Counted from the first letter of the stretch, positions 1-9,562 are shown. The stretch is 64,000 bases of DNA from Nigerium sp. (GCA_016711325.1 JADJTH010000008.1:62001-126000); one strand, 5' to 3'. Program-made: numbers and translations. The notes: generated by a model from the letters alone, not told the origin.

Positions 1-798
1 GTCCGTGCCGCTGACCGCGATGATCGCGCCGCTCGCGAGACAGACCGCCATCAGGGCGAGCGCGACGACGCGGGTGACGGAGGCCTCACCGGTCGCCCGC
101 GCCTGCCGGAAGGCGAGCACGATGAGGACGGCCGCCAGCGCGGCAAGCGGGAACCGCAGCCATTGCGCGGCGAGGCTGCCGTGGAGGTCGGCGTCCAGGA
201 TCCGCCACACGGGCCAGCTCACCACACGGGTGTACGAGTTGGGCCCCGCAGCCCACAGCCCGGCGAGGTGCATCGCGAACAACGAGCCGAGAGCGCTCCA
301 CGCGTACAGCGCCAGGCGCGTCGGCGCCCAGTGCGCGGGCGTCCGCTCGAGCGCGATCGCGGCGACGACCATCGAGGCCATGGTGACCTGGGCGGCACCC
401 AGGTCGAGCGCGCCGACCCAGGTCGGGTAGCTCTCTCCGAGCACAATGCCGCGACCGACGAATCCGGCGATGAACGCGCCGACCACCGCGAACCACGGCA
501 GGACGCGCACCAGGGGATGGGCCTGGCGCAGCCGCAGGCCGACGATCGCGGACGCCAGGGCGGTCGGCCCGGACAGCACCGCCGACGTGCGGTGGGCCAT
601 CTCGATCCAGGGGTTGCGGTAGAGCAGTTCGTTCACGACGCCACCCGGCAGCAGCGCGTCAGCGGTGCAGCCGGGCCAGTTGCCGCACTCGAAGCCCGAA
701 TGCGTGGCGGCCACGATCGACCCGCCGATGTTGGCGAGCAACGCGAACACCGCCGCGGCGCGGAACAGGTGGACGGCGGACCGGGGTGCTGACGCCAT
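1..798 (-). CDS. CtaA/COX15-like heme A synthase family membrane protein (3' end outside window)
   Basis: The frame is open from an ATG at 798 to the window edge (266 codons), so the C-terminus is missing. A GGAGG lies 9 bases before the ATG. The protein is very hydrophobic, with several membrane segments. Near residues 33-46 it has a Cys-x4-Cys loop (THSGFECGNWPGC), resembling the TGSGLGCPDWPxC loop of heme A synthases, and near residue 68 an EMAHRTSA motif like the haem-ligating ExxHR segment of CtaA. The family converts haem O to haem A for cytochrome c oxidase. The assignment rests on these two motifs and the topology. Other COX15/CtaA-like paralogues cannot be excluded. Confidence 0.7.
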   Translation of the reverse strand, partial: MASAPRSAVHLFRAAAVFALLANIGGSIVAATHSGFECGNWPGCTADALLPGGVVNELLYRNPWIEMAHRTSAVLSGPTALASAIVGLRLRQAHPLVRVLPWFAVVGAFIAGFVGRGIVLGESYPTWVGALDLGAAQVTMASMVVAAIALERTPAHWAPTRLALYAWSALGSLFAMHLAGLWAAGPNSYTRVVSWPVWRILDADLHGSLAAQWLRFPLAALAAVLIVLAFRQARATGEASVTRVVALALMAVCLASGAIIAVSGTD

Positions 799-904
799 GA
801 GAGCGTACCTCCGACTGTGTGTAGTAGTCGGCGTCCACCCTAAAGGCTGCGCGCCGGAATCACGCCATTCGGACGGACCCGACCTCGCCGGCCCGGCGCG
901 GGAG

Positions 905-1714
905 TCAGTGCGGGTGGGCGTGCCGACTGTGATCGTGCTCCCGGGCGGACGCCTCGTCGATGTGCGGGTCGTCGAAGAACGGACCCGCGCTGGCGTGCAG
1001 CGAGCCCAGGCCGTAGGCGTCCTCGAGGTGGCGTCGGGTCAGTACCTCGGACGGCCGGCCGGCGGCGATGACGCGTCCGTTCATCAGGATCACCCAGTCG
1101 GCGGCGCGCGCCTCGTCGAGGTCGTGCGTGGTCAGGACTACCGCGTGGCCGTGGTCGCGCTCGGAGTGGATGATCTGGTCGATCGACCGCGCCGACGTGA
1201 TGTCGAGGCCTGTCAACGGTTCGTCGAGCAGCAGCGCCTCGTGCGGTTGGGCGAGGCCCTGCGCGACGTAGACCCGCTGCCGCTGCCCGCCGGACAACTC
1301 GTCGAGATGCCGCGCCGCGAAGGCGGTGATGCGCAGGCGATCCATGGCGCTGCGCACGCGCTCGCGGTCGGACGCCGAGGGTCGCCTGAACCAGCCGATC
1401 TTCGGGTACAGCCCCATCCCGACCGCCTCGCGGACGGTGATCGGCGTTCCGGCCGGAAACGCGAGCGACTGCATGACGTAGGCGACGCCGCCGGGGCGTC
1501 CGCCGGGCCGGCGTCCGAGGACGGTGAGGCTGCCGGCCCGCGGCCGGACGACCCCGGCGAGGGCGTTGAGCAGTGTCGACTTGCCCGACCCGTTCGGGCC
1601 GATGATCGCCGTCACCTGCCGGTGCGGGATCGCGAAGCTGGACGGCCGCACGGCGACCGTGCCGCCGTAGCCGAGCGCGAGGCCGGACGCCTCGGCGAGC
1701 CATTCGGTGCTCAT
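905..1714 (-). CDS. znuC: zinc/manganese ABC transporter ATP-binding protein
   Basis: This 269-residue ATPase has a Walker A GPNGSGKST at 39-47, an LSGGQRQR signature near 150, a Walker B ending LLLDEP and an H-loop TTHD. The tail is His-rich (HDHSRHAHPH), common in metal-handling components. The start at 1714 is chosen because its ATG overlaps the TGA of the permease gene (ATGA coupling); a longer frame upstream has no support. It is the third gene of a binding protein-permease-ATPase operon and should energise uptake of a divalent metal, most likely zinc given the operator upstream of the operon. Confidence 0.9.
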   Translation of the reverse strand: MSTEWLAEASGLALGYGGTVAVRPSSFAIPHRQVTAIIGPNGSGKSTLLNALAGVVRPRAGSLTVLGRRPGGRPGGVAYVMQSLAFPAGTPITVREAVGMGLYPKIGWFRRPSASDRERVRSAMDRLRITAFAARHLDELSGGQRQRVYVAQGLAQPHEALLLDEPLTGLDITSARSIDQIIHSERDHGHAVVLTTHDLDEARAADWVILMNGRVIAAGRPSEVLTRRHLEDAYGLGSLHASAGPFFDDPHIDEASAREHDHSRHAHPH

Positions 1715-2586
1715 GCGAGGCCCTCGGCGGTGTCGTGGGCCGCCTCGGCGCGATGCGCACGCCCCTCGCGGGCGGAACCGGTCAGCCGGCTGACGGCGAG
1801 CGTGAGGAAGAACACCGCGATGGCGACCAGCGTGATGGTGGCGGCGCCCGCGGTACCGAGGTGGTAGCTGAGGACGAGACCCAGCCACACCGCCAGCGCC
1901 CCGAGCCCGACCGAGGCGACGAACATTTGCGGCACCGTGCGGGCGATCAGGGCGGCCGTCGCGGGCGGCCCGACGAGCAGGCCGAACACCAGCAGGGTGC
2001 CGACGGCCTGGAAGTTGGCGATCACCGCGGTCGCGATCAGCACGAGCAGCGCGGCGTGGGTGAACCGCGGATGCATGCCGAGCGTCTGCGCCTTGACCGG
2101 CGAGAACGACAGCGCCAGGAGCGGGCGGTAGAGCAGCAGCGAACCGATCAGGACGGGCAGGCCCAGCGCGACCATGGTGGTCAGGGTCTCTTCGTTCACG
2201 CCGAAGACGTCACCGAACAGGATGGTGGTGAGGGCACCCGTGTACGACTTCGACTTGCTGATGATCGTCACGCCGAGCGCCATCATGCCCACGAAGAGCA
2301 GGCCGATCGCGGTGTCCTCCTTCAGCGCGGTCTGGCGGTGGATCAGCTCGATGCCGCCGACCATGACCAGCGCCGCGATCGCCGCGCCCAGGTAGGGGTT
2401 GAACCCGGCGATCATCGCCGCGGCGATGCCGGGCAGGACGCCATGCACGAAGGCGTCCCCGAAGAAGCTCATGCCGCGCAGCACCAGCCATACGCCCACG
2501 ACCGAACTCATCAGCGCGGCCACCAGTCCGCCGAGGAGGGCGCGCTGCTGCAGGCCGAGCAGGAACGGTTCCGTCCACCAATCCAT
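1711..2586 (-). CDS. znuB: zinc/manganese ABC transporter permease (ABC-3 family)
   Basis: A 291-residue integral membrane protein with about eight hydrophobic segments and the ABC-3 permease pattern: GMSFFGDAFVHGVLPG near 38-53 and an FGLLVGPPATA segment near 205. It would form the membrane channel for the metal delivered by the lipoprotein encoded upstream. It starts 11 bases after the binding-protein stop and overlaps the ATPase gene by 4 bases. Family members carry Zn, Mn or Fe; sequence alone does not separate these, but operator and His-rich partners favour zinc. Confidence 0.9.
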   Translation of the reverse strand: MDWWTEPFLLGLQQRALLGGLVAALMSSVVGVWLVLRGMSFFGDAFVHGVLPGIAAAMIAGFNPYLGAAIAALVMVGGIELIHRQTALKEDTAIGLLFVGMMALGVTIISKSKSYTGALTTILFGDVFGVNEETLTTMVALGLPVLIGSLLLYRPLLALSFSPVKAQTLGMHPRFTHAALLVLIATAVIANFQAVGTLLVFGLLVGPPATAALIARTVPQMFVASVGLGALAVWLGLVLSYHLGTAGAATITLVAIAVFFLTLAVSRLTGSAREGRAHRAEAAHDTAEGLA

Positions 2587-2597
2587 GAGGGTGCCGG

Positions 2598-3569
2598 CTA
2601 CTTCAGGGCGTCCGCGATGCGGTGCGCGTTCGTGATCATCATGCCGGCGTAGGTGTCGGCGTCCGACCCGGGCGGGCCGAGTGATCCCTCGAACAGTTCG
2701 ACGATCCGCACCTGCGTGCCGGACTCACGCGCGATCGCCTCCATCAGGCGCGGGTTCACCGTGTTGTTGCTGAAGATCACCGTGACGTTCTCGTGCTTGA
2801 TGGTCCGGACGATGGCGGCGAGATCGGCAGAGCTGGGCTCGGCGTCCGTGGAGCCGCCCGGGATGACGACGGCCGACACCTGGAAGCCGTAGGCCTGCGC
2901 GAAATAGTTGTACGCCTCGTGGTCGGTGACCAGGACGCGGTTCTCCTCGGGGATGACCGACAGGATCTCGCGCACCTGCGCGTCCGCGTCGCGCACCGTG
3001 GCGGCGACCTTCTCGCCGCAGCCGGCGTAGGCCTGGTTGCCGGTGTGGGTGGCGAGTTCGGCGCCCATCAGCTCGGCGGCGGTGGCCATGCGCCCGGCGT
3101 CCAGGTGTACGTGCGGGTCGTATGCGCCGTGGTCGTGGCCCTCGTGCGCCTCGTCCTCGTGGGCGTGCTCCTCGGCCTCCTCGGCGTGGAGGTCGGCGAA
3201 GCGCAGCGGGCTCAGTCGCGGCGCCACCTCGAACACGGTGGCGCCTTCGCCCTGGACGCTCGCCAGCACCGAGGCCAGGCCGCCCTCCAAACCGAGCCCG
3301 TTGGCGACGACCAGCCCGGACCGGATCATCGTCGCCACCTCGCTGGACGAGACCGAGAAGTCGTGCGGGTCGTCGCCCGGACCCATCAGCGTCGCCGACG
3401 TGCTGCCGGCGCAGGAGGCGATGTCGCCCAGGAGCGACCCGAGGTGCGTGGTGGTCGCGACGGCCACGGGAGCGGGCGCTCCCGGCGCGGCGGTGCCGCC
3501 GGGCGCGGCGGCAGAGCAGCCGACGAGAAACAGGCCGAGGCCGGCCGACAGTGCGGGGAGAAGGCGCAT
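2598..3569 (-). CDS. znuA: metal-binding lipoprotein of zinc ABC transporter (ZnuA/AdcA type)
   Basis: A 323-residue cluster A-I solute-binding protein. It begins with a lipoprotein signal peptide (lipobox LVGC, Cys at about 18). An acidic, His-rich loop around residues 130-150 (HAHEDEAHEGHDHG) is typical of zinc-binding ZnuA and absent from most manganese-binding relatives. Other expected metal-site segments are present: DPHDF near 67, DPHVHLD just after the loop and TDHEAYNYFA near 215. It is the first gene of the operon. The ATG at 3569 lies 6 bases after a -10 hexamer, so the mRNA is probably leaderless; an AGGA is also present 7 bases upstream. Confidence 0.92.
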   Translation of the reverse strand: MRLLPALSAGLGLFLVGCSAAAPGGTAAPGAPAPVAVATTTHLGSLLGDIASCAGSTSATLMGPGDDPHDFSVSSSEVATMIRSGLVVANGLGLEGGLASVLASVQGEGATVFEVAPRLSPLRFADLHAEEAEEHAHEDEAHEGHDHGAYDPHVHLDAGRMATAAELMGAELATHTGNQAYAGCGEKVAATVRDADAQVREILSVIPEENRVLVTDHEAYNYFAQAYGFQVSAVVIPGGSTDAEPSSADLAAIVRTIKHENVTVIFSNNTVNPRLMEAIARESGTQVRIVELFEGSLGPPGSDADTYAGMMITNAHRIADALK

Positions 3570-3575
3570 GTGCCG

Positions 3576-3604
3576 ATCCTAGATCAAGTGATAATCGTTA
3601 TCAA
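3576..3604 (-). promoter_or_regulatory. leaderless promoter of the zinc operon
   Basis: On the minus strand TTGATA (3599-3604) and TAGGAT (3576-3581) are 17 bases apart, a near-ideal housekeeping sigma promoter. The -10 ends 6 bases before the znuA ATG, so transcription should begin at or next to the start codon. Confidence 0.75.
3589..3603. promoter_or_regulatory. Zur-like operator palindrome
   Basis: TGATAATCGTTATCA has perfect 6-base arms (TGATAA/TTATCA) around TCG. It is AT-rich in a GC-rich genome and overlaps the -35 box and spacer of the znuA promoter. It resembles the TGAxAATxATTxTCA type of Fur/Zur-family boxes. Binding by Zur under zinc sufficiency would block RNA polymerase. No zur gene lies in the window. 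Confidence 0.75.
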
Positions 3605-3668
3605 TCTGGTCGCGGGGAGAACGCGCCGATGCCGGTAGCCTCGCCCCGTAGCCGAACGAAGGGTGGAC

Positions 3669-5471
3669 ATGACCGACTTCATGGGCGGCGTCGGCGAGCG
3701 CGGGCCTCAGCGCATCGACCCGCATGACCGAGCCCAGCTGGCCGAGTCGCCGGTGGAGTTGCGGCGCGTCCTCGCGCTCTTCCGGCCCCACACCGGCGAG
3801 TTGCTGGTGGTCATGCTGGCCGTCGTGGCGGCGTCCCTGGTCGGCCTGGCGCAGCCGTTCCTGTTGCGCGCGGTCATCGACACCGCGCTGCCCGAGCGCG
3901 ACGTCCGCCTGCTGGCGGCGCTCGTCTCCGGCATGGTCGGCGTCGCCGTGGCGACCGCGATCCTCGGCGTCGTGCAGACCTGGCTGGCTACCACGATGGG
4001 CCAGAAGGTGATGAGCCGGCTGCGCGCGGACGTGTTCGCCCACCTCCAGCTCCAGTCGATCGCGTTCTTCAAGCGGACGCGCGGCGGCGAGATCCAGTCG
4101 CGGCTGATCAACGACATCGCGGGCCTCCAGTCCGTGATCACCATGACGGCTACGGCCGTGGCGTCCAATCTGACGACCGCGATCGGCACGGCGGTCGCGA
4201 TGGCGGTGCTCGACTGGCGGCTGTCGCTGCTTTCGCTGGTCGTGCTGCCGCCTGCGATCGCCCTCACCCGTCAGGTGGCGCTGATCCGCCGCGACATGAC
4301 CCGGCAGCGCCAAGAGGCGTTGGCCGACCTCCACGCGCAGGTGGACGAGGCGCTGAGCATCAACGGCGCCATGCTGACCAAGACGCTGGGGGCTTCCCGC
4401 GCGCGCATGGACGCCTTCGAGGCGACCTCCGCGAAGCTCGTGGGGCTCGAGATCCGCAGCCAGCTCGCGGGCAAGTGGCGGATGGCCACGATGCAGATCG
4501 TCTTCGCCGTCATCCCGGCTGTGGTCTACCTGGCCGCCGGGTTCCCCGCGCTCACCGGTGACATCTCGATCGGCACCGTGGTGGCCTTCACCGCGCTGCA
4601 GGCGCAGGTCTTCCGGCCGGTACTCGGCCTGCTCAGCATGGGCGCCCAGTGGGTCGGATCGATGGCGCTGCTCAGCCGCATCTTCGGCTACCTGGATCTG
4701 CCGGTCGACGTGCCCGAGCCCGTCCACCCCGTCCGGCTCGACCCGGACGCGGCCCGCGGCGAGGTGCGCTTCGAGGGCGTGTCGTATCGCTACCCTGACG
4801 GCGACATCGACGTGCTGCGCGACATCGACCTGGTCATCGCCGCGGGGGAGTCGGTCGCCATCGTCGGCGAGACCGGCTCGGGCAAGTCGACCGTGGCGAC
4901 CCTGTGCAGCAGACTCGCCGACCCCACCGCGGGCCGGGTCACCCTCGACGGCGTCGACCTGCGCGAACTCGGCTCCGAGAACCTCGCCCGGCTGGTCGGC
5001 GTCGTGAGCCAGGAGACCTACCTCGCGCACGCGTCCATCCGCGACAACCTGCTTCAGGCGCGCCCGGGCGCGACCGAGGCCGAGTTGTGGCAGGCGCTGT
5101 CCGCGGCGCAGGTCGCCGGCACCGTCCGCGGGCTTCCCGAAGGGCTCGACACCGTGGTCGGCGCGCGCGGACACCGCTTCTCGGGCGGCGAACGTCAGCG
5201 GATCGCGGTCGCGCGCACCCTGCTCGCCGACCCGCGCGTGCTGATCCTCGACGAAGCCACCAGCGCGCTCGACACCGAGACCGAGCGCGAGTTCCAGACG
5301 GCCCTGGAGAACCTCGCGCACGGGCGGACCACGCTGACGATCGCCCACCGGCTCAGCACGATCCGGGACGCCGACGAGATCCTCGTCCTGGACGCCGGAC
5401 GCATCGCCGAGCGCGGCACGCACGAGGAGCTTCTGGCCCGCGGTGGCCGGTACGCGGCGCTGGCGTCGTAG
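3669..5471 (+). CDS. ABC transporter, fused membrane and ATP-binding domains (exporter type)
   Basis: A 600-residue half-transporter. Residues about 30-310 form a six-helix ABC exporter membrane domain. The nucleotide-binding domain follows, with Walker A GETGSGKST near 400, signature FSGGERQR near 505, Walker B VLILDEATSALD and H-loop AHRLST. Such proteins act as dimers exporting lipids, peptides or drugs; the substrate cannot be read here. ATG 3669 is preferred over GTG 3663 because GAAGGG precedes it at usual spacing. It is divergent from the zinc operon, with about 100 bases between. Confidence 0.88.
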   Translation: MTDFMGGVGERGPQRIDPHDRAQLAESPVELRRVLALFRPHTGELLVVMLAVVAASLVGLAQPFLLRAVIDTALPERDVRLLAALVSGMVGVAVATAILGVVQTWLATTMGQKVMSRLRADVFAHLQLQSIAFFKRTRGGEIQSRLINDIAGLQSVITMTATAVASNLTTAIGTAVAMAVLDWRLSLLSLVVLPPAIALTRQVALIRRDMTRQRQEALADLHAQVDEALSINGAMLTKTLGASRARMDAFEATSAKLVGLEIRSQLAGKWRMATMQIVFAVIPAVVYLAAGFPALTGDISIGTVVAFTALQAQVFRPVLGLLSMGAQWVGSMALLSRIFGYLDLPVDVPEPVHPVRLDPDAARGEVRFEGVSYRYPDGDIDVLRDIDLVIAAGESVAIVGETGSGKSTVATLCSRLADPTAGRVTLDGVDLRELGSENLARLVGVVSQETYLAHASIRDNLLQARPGATEAELWQALSAAQVAGTVRGLPEGLDTVVGARGHRFSGGERQRIAVARTLLADPRVLILDEATSALDTETEREFQTALENLAHGRTTLTIAHRLSTIRDADEILVLDAGRIAERGTHEELLARGGRYAALAS

Positions 5472-5474
5472 GCT
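5469..5474 (+). promoter_or_regulatory. leaderless -10 (TAGGCT) for the pullulanase-like gene
   Basis: TAGGCT ends 6 bases before the ATG at 5481. Its TAG is also the stop codon of the upstream ABC gene, so part of the signal could be coincidence; the spacing matches the window-wide pattern. Confidence 0.4.
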
Positions 5475-5480
5475 GGGGGC

Positions 5481-8153
5481 ATGGCTGGGGCGTCGTCCGA
5501 TTCCACGTTCGCGCGGGGGCTGTGGCTGGCGCCTGAGGCCATCGCCTGGCCGAGTTGCGCGCTGCCCGCGAACGTCGATCCCCTGTCCCTGGATTGGCTG
5601 CTGCACGCGGCGCCCGACGGACGCATCGACCTGGGCCGGCGCGAGCCGTTCCCGTGGGAGAGCGTGCCGCTGACCGTCCGGCCGGAAGGGCTGCCGGCCG
5701 CGATCGTCGCCGAGCGTCCCTACCTGGCTCACGCGATCGGCCTCGACGTCCCACCGTTGCCCGATCTGCGCAGGCTGCTCGCCGGTCAGGTCATCGTCAC
5801 GGCGCAGCACCGCTCCGGGAAGCTGGCCGAAGCCAGCGGCCTTCAGGTGGCGCCCCTGATCGACCTACTGTTCCCCGACGCGCTGGAGGCCACCCTCGGA
5901 GCCGAGTGGAGCGACGGCGTCCCGACGTTGCGGGTCTGGGCGCCCACGGCGCGCTCGGTGACCCTGCTGCTGTGGCCCGTGGGGGTGTCGTTGCAGGACG
6001 TGCCCGAGCGGCTTCGCCTGCGTCCCGCCTCCGACGGCACGTGGTCCGTGCGGGGCGACGCCTCCTGGCGGGACGCGCGCTACCTGTACGCCGTGACGGT
6101 GTACGCGCCGGCGTTCGACCGCGTCGTCGAGAACCGGGTGACCGACCCCTACTCGGTCGCGCTGACGGTGAACTCGACCCACTCGGTGCTGGTCGACCTC
6201 GACGACGCGGATCTGCGCCCGGGCGCCTGGTTGCGGACGCCGAGTCCGCCGCTGGCGCACCCCGTCGATCAGGTGGCCTACGAATTGCACGTGCGCGACT
6301 TCAGTTGCGCCGACACGAGCGTCCCCGCGCACCTACGGGGCACGTTCGCCGCGTTCGCCTGCGACACCCGCGGCACGCGGCACCTGCGTCGCCTGGCCGA
6401 GGCCGGGCTGACCTCGGTGCAGTTGCTGCCGATCTCCGACTACAGCTCGGTCGACGAGGACGCGGCCGCGCGCTCGCGCATCGACGACGCCGTACTCAAG
6501 GCTGCGGCCCCCGACTCGGACGAGCAGCAGCGGCTGTCCTCGGCCCGGCGCCTCTACAACTGGGGCTACGACCCGTGGCACTACCAGGTGCCCGAGGGGT
6601 CGTTGTGTGCGGAGGCCGGCCGATCCGACCGCAGCCGGGTCCGCGAGGTGCGCGCGATGATCGGCGCCCTGCACGGCCTCGGCCTACGGGTCGTCCTGGA
6701 CGTCGTGTTCAACCACACGACCAGCGAGGGGCAAGCGACGACGTCGGTGCTCAGCCGGATCGTGCCCGGCTATTACCACCGCCGCGACGTCAACGGTGAG
6801 ATCGCGCTGTCCACCTGCTGCCCGAACGTCGCCACCGAGCACGCCATGGCGCAGAAGCTGATGGTCGACTCGGTGGTCCATTGGGCGCGTCACTACCGGG
6901 TGGACGGATTCCGGTTCGATCTGATGGGTCACCACAGCCGCGACAACATGCTCGCCGTCCGCGCCGCCCTGGACGCTCTGACGCTCGAACGCGACGGCGT
7001 GGACGGGCGCGGCATCACCGTGTGGGGCGAGGGGTGGGACTTCGGCGAGGTCGCCGGCAACGCGCGCTTCGTCCAGGCGACGCAGGGGCAGTTGGCCGGC
7101 ACCCAGATCTCGACGTTCTCCGATCGCCTGCGCGACGCCGTCCGGGGCGGTGCGCCCTTCGACGCCGACCCGCGCGTGCAGGGCTTCGTCTCGGGGCTGG
7201 CGGGGGAGCCCAACGGCGCGGCGGTCAACGGCGACGCGGACGCCCAGTACGATCGGCTGCTGCGCGACACCGACCTGATCCAGGTCGGTCTGGCCGGCCA
7301 TCTGGCCGGCTTCTCGTTCACGTCGGCGCGCACGCGGCGCGGCGTCCGGGGCGACGAGGTGCCCTACAAGCACGAGAGCGTCGCGGGGTACGCGACCGAA
7401 CCGGACGAGGCCATCGCCTACGTCGATGCGCACGACAACGAGACCCTGTTCGACGCGCTGACCCTCAAGCTCCCGGCCACCGTGCCGATGGGGCAGCGCG
7501 TCCGTGCCAACACCCTCGCCCTCGCCCTCGCCACGCTGAGCCAGAACCCGGTGATGTGGCATGCCGGCACGGACTTCTTGCGCAGCAAGTCGCTGGATCG
7601 CAACAGCTACGACTCGGGCGATTGGTTCAACCATCTCGACTTCACGCTGACCGACAACGGCTTCGGTGCCGGGCTGCCTCCGGCCGCCGACAACGCCGAC
7701 AAGTGGGGTTACATGAAGCCGCTCCTCGCGGACCCGGCGCTCAAACCCCACCCCCGCCACATGCGGCGGGCGCACGCTGCCGCCCTCGACCTGCTTCGGC
7801 TGCGCGCCTCGACACGGCTGTTCCGGCTGGCGACCTCCGAGCAGATCCGTCGCAAGGTCAGCTTCCCGGTCTCCGGTAGCTGGGCTCAGCAGCCCGGGGT
7901 GATCGTGATGGTGATCGACGACACCCTCGGCGATCGGGTGGACGACCGTTTCTCGGGCGTGACCGTGGTGGTGAACGCCAACCCGTGGCCGGTGAGGCAG
8001 CCCGTGTCGCGCCTGGTGGGACAGCGATGGATCCTGCACCCGGTACAGGCGGCGGGTTCGGACGCGGTGGTCAAGGCCGCCCGCGCCGACGATGGGGTGC
8101 TGGCTGTGCCGGGCCGGACCGCGGCGGTGTTCGTCCAGCCCCTCGAGCCCTGA
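5481..8153 (+). CDS. type I pullulanase-like alpha-1,6-glucosidase (GH13 debranching enzyme)
   Basis: An 890-residue GH13 enzyme. The pullulanase signature YNWGYDP is near 358-364. The four GH13 regions are complete: DVVFNHT at 407-413, FRFD with nucleophile Asp480, WGEGWDFGE with acid/base Glu517, and HDNE at 651-654. The N-terminal ~290 residues hold a family-48-type beta-sandwich, as in long pullulanases. No signal peptide is seen, so it should act in the cytoplasm on alpha-1,6 branches of glycogen or maltodextrin. It starts 9 bases after the ABC gene. A role with the GlgC/GlgM pair at 23-25 kb is inferred. Confidence 0.88.
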   Translation: MAGASSDSTFARGLWLAPEAIAWPSCALPANVDPLSLDWLLHAAPDGRIDLGRREPFPWESVPLTVRPEGLPAAIVAERPYLAHAIGLDVPPLPDLRRLLAGQVIVTAQHRSGKLAEASGLQVAPLIDLLFPDALEATLGAEWSDGVPTLRVWAPTARSVTLLLWPVGVSLQDVPERLRLRPASDGTWSVRGDASWRDARYLYAVTVYAPAFDRVVENRVTDPYSVALTVNSTHSVLVDLDDADLRPGAWLRTPSPPLAHPVDQVAYELHVRDFSCADTSVPAHLRGTFAAFACDTRGTRHLRRLAEAGLTSVQLLPISDYSSVDEDAAARSRIDDAVLKAAAPDSDEQQRLSSARRLYNWGYDPWHYQVPEGSLCAEAGRSDRSRVREVRAMIGALHGLGLRVVLDVVFNHTTSEGQATTSVLSRIVPGYYHRRDVNGEIALSTCCPNVATEHAMAQKLMVDSVVHWARHYRVDGFRFDLMGHHSRDNMLAVRAALDALTLERDGVDGRGITVWGEGWDFGEVAGNARFVQATQGQLAGTQISTFSDRLRDAVRGGAPFDADPRVQGFVSGLAGEPNGAAVNGDADAQYDRLLRDTDLIQVGLAGHLAGFSFTSARTRRGVRGDEVPYKHESVAGYATEPDEAIAYVDAHDNETLFDALTLKLPATVPMGQRVRANTLALALATLSQNPVMWHAGTDFLRSKSLDRNSYDSGDWFNHLDFTLTDNGFGAGLPPAADNADKWGYMKPLLADPALKPHPRHMRRAHAAALDLLRLRASTRLFRLATSEQIRRKVSFPVSGSWAQQPGVIVMVIDDTLGDRVDDRFSGVTVVVNANPWPVRQPVSRLVGQRWILHPVQAAGSDAVVKAARADDGVLAVPGRTAAVFVQPLEP

Positions 8154-8242
8154 TTCGTCAACTGCACTAGAAATGCCGGCCGTGTGTCATTAGTCTGTCT
8201 CCAGCCGACCCCGACTCCCGGGGCCCAAGCATGGAGGTGGGC

Positions 8243-9562
8243 ATGGCCACCACGATGACGCGCGCAGAGCGCCTCGACCGGCTCCCGTTCGGGCGCCGCC
8301 ACATGAAGCTGCTTGTCGGCTCGGGTATAGGATGGGCGCTCGACGCCATGGACGTGGGCCTCATCTCGTTTGTGATGGCCGCGCTGGCCGTGCAATGGAA
8401 GCTGGACCCCACCACCCTGAGCTGGATCGGATCGATCGGCTTCGTGGGCATGGCACTCGGCGCGAGCCTGGGCGGCCTGCTTGCCGACCGCATCGGACGC
8501 CGCCAGGTCTTCGCTCTCACGCTGCTCGTCTACGGCATCGCGACCGGCGCCTCCGCCCTCGTCGGATCGGTGGCCGCGCTGATCGCCCTCCGCTTCTTCG
8601 TCGGGCTGGGCCTGGGCGCCGAACTGCCCGTGGCGTCCACGCTGGTCAGCGAGTACGCCCCCCGGAAGATCCGTGGCCGCATGGTGGTGGCCCTCGAGGC
8701 GTTCTGGGCGATCGGTTGGGCGATGGCGGCGCTGCTCGGCTACCTGCTCGTGCCGGCGAACGAGAACGGCTGGCGCTGGGCGCTCGCCGTGGGCATCATC
8801 CCGACGCTGTACGCGGTGGTCGTCCGCTTCGGCCTGCCCGAATCGGTGCGGTTCCTCGAGAGCAAGGGGCGCTTCGACGAGGCCGAGGCGTCCGTGCGCG
8901 CGTTCGAAGAGGCCTCCGGCGTCGAGCCGGTGCCCAGCCCCAACGTGACACCCGCACCGAAGCAGCGAGGGACCGTCTCGATCTGGAGCGAGGAGCTGCG
9001 TTCGCGCACGATCGGGCTGTGGGCGGTGTGGTTCTGCATCAACCTGTCCTACTACGGCGCCTTCATCTGGATCCCCAGCCTGCTCGTCGGACGCGGCTTC
9101 CCCCTGGTGAAGAGCCTCGAGTTCACGCTGATCATCACGCTCGCGCAGATCCCCGGCTACATCGTCGCCGCCTGGCTCATCGAGGTGTGGGGGCGTCGCA
9201 TCACCTTGTCGGCGTTCCTGGCCGGCTCGGCGGTGGCGGCGTCCGCGTTCGGGTTCGCGGACAGCGCGACGCTCATCCTGATCACCGGCTGCCTGCTGTC
9301 GTTCTTCAACCTGGGCGCCTGGGGTGCGCTGTACGCGGTGGGTCCCGAGATGTACCCGACCAACATCCGCGGCACGGGCACCGGCGCGGCGGCGGCCTTC
9401 GGGCGGATCGCGTCGATGATCGCCCCCCTGCTGGTGCCGATCATGCTGGGCGCGGGCGGCATGGTGCTGGTCTTCGGCGTCTTCGGCGTCGCCTTCCTCA
9501 TCGGGGCCGGTGCCGCCTTGTTCCTGCCGGAACGCGCGGGCACCGAACTCGCCGACGTCTGA
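8243..9562 (+). CDS. MFS transporter, sugar/organic solute porter type
   Basis: A 439-residue protein with about 12 membrane segments. It has the MFS loop motif (LLADRIGRRQVF, about 85-96) and the sugar-porter-like repeat EVWGRR in the second half. A PRKIRGRM segment near 142 and a PTNIRGTGTG segment near 377 are typical of the sugar/metabolite branch (NiaP, Sxt and sialate-like members). The ATG at 8243 is chosen over an in-frame ATG at 8231 because GGAGGTG precedes it at good spacing. The substrate is unknown. Confidence 0.82.
   Translation: MATTMTRAERLDRLPFGRRHMKLLVGSGIGWALDAMDVGLISFVMAALAVQWKLDPTTLSWIGSIGFVGMALGASLGGLLADRIGRRQVFALTLLVYGIATGASALVGSVAALIALRFFVGLGLGAELPVASTLVSEYAPRKIRGRMVVALEAFWAIGWAMAALLGYLLVPANENGWRWALAVGIIPTLYAVVVRFGLPESVRFLESKGRFDEAEASVRAFEEASGVEPVPSPNVTPAPKQRGTVSIWSEELRSRTIGLWAVWFCINLSYYGAFIWIPSLLVGRGFPLVKSLEFTLIITLAQIPGYIVAAWLIEVWGRRITLSAFLAGSAVAASAFGFADSATLILITGCLLSFFNLGAWGALYAVGPEMYPTNIRGTGTGAAAAFGRIASMIAPLLVPIMLGAGGMVLVFGVFGVAFLIGAGAALFLPERAGTELADV

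Noticed and set aside
3579..5810. 743-codon minus-strand frame opposite the ABC exporter
   Set aside because: Antisense shadow: repetitive Arg/Gly/Asp-rich translation without domains, opposite a clear ABC gene. Same holds for 9609-11885, 11695-13503 and 6684-8039 (minus).
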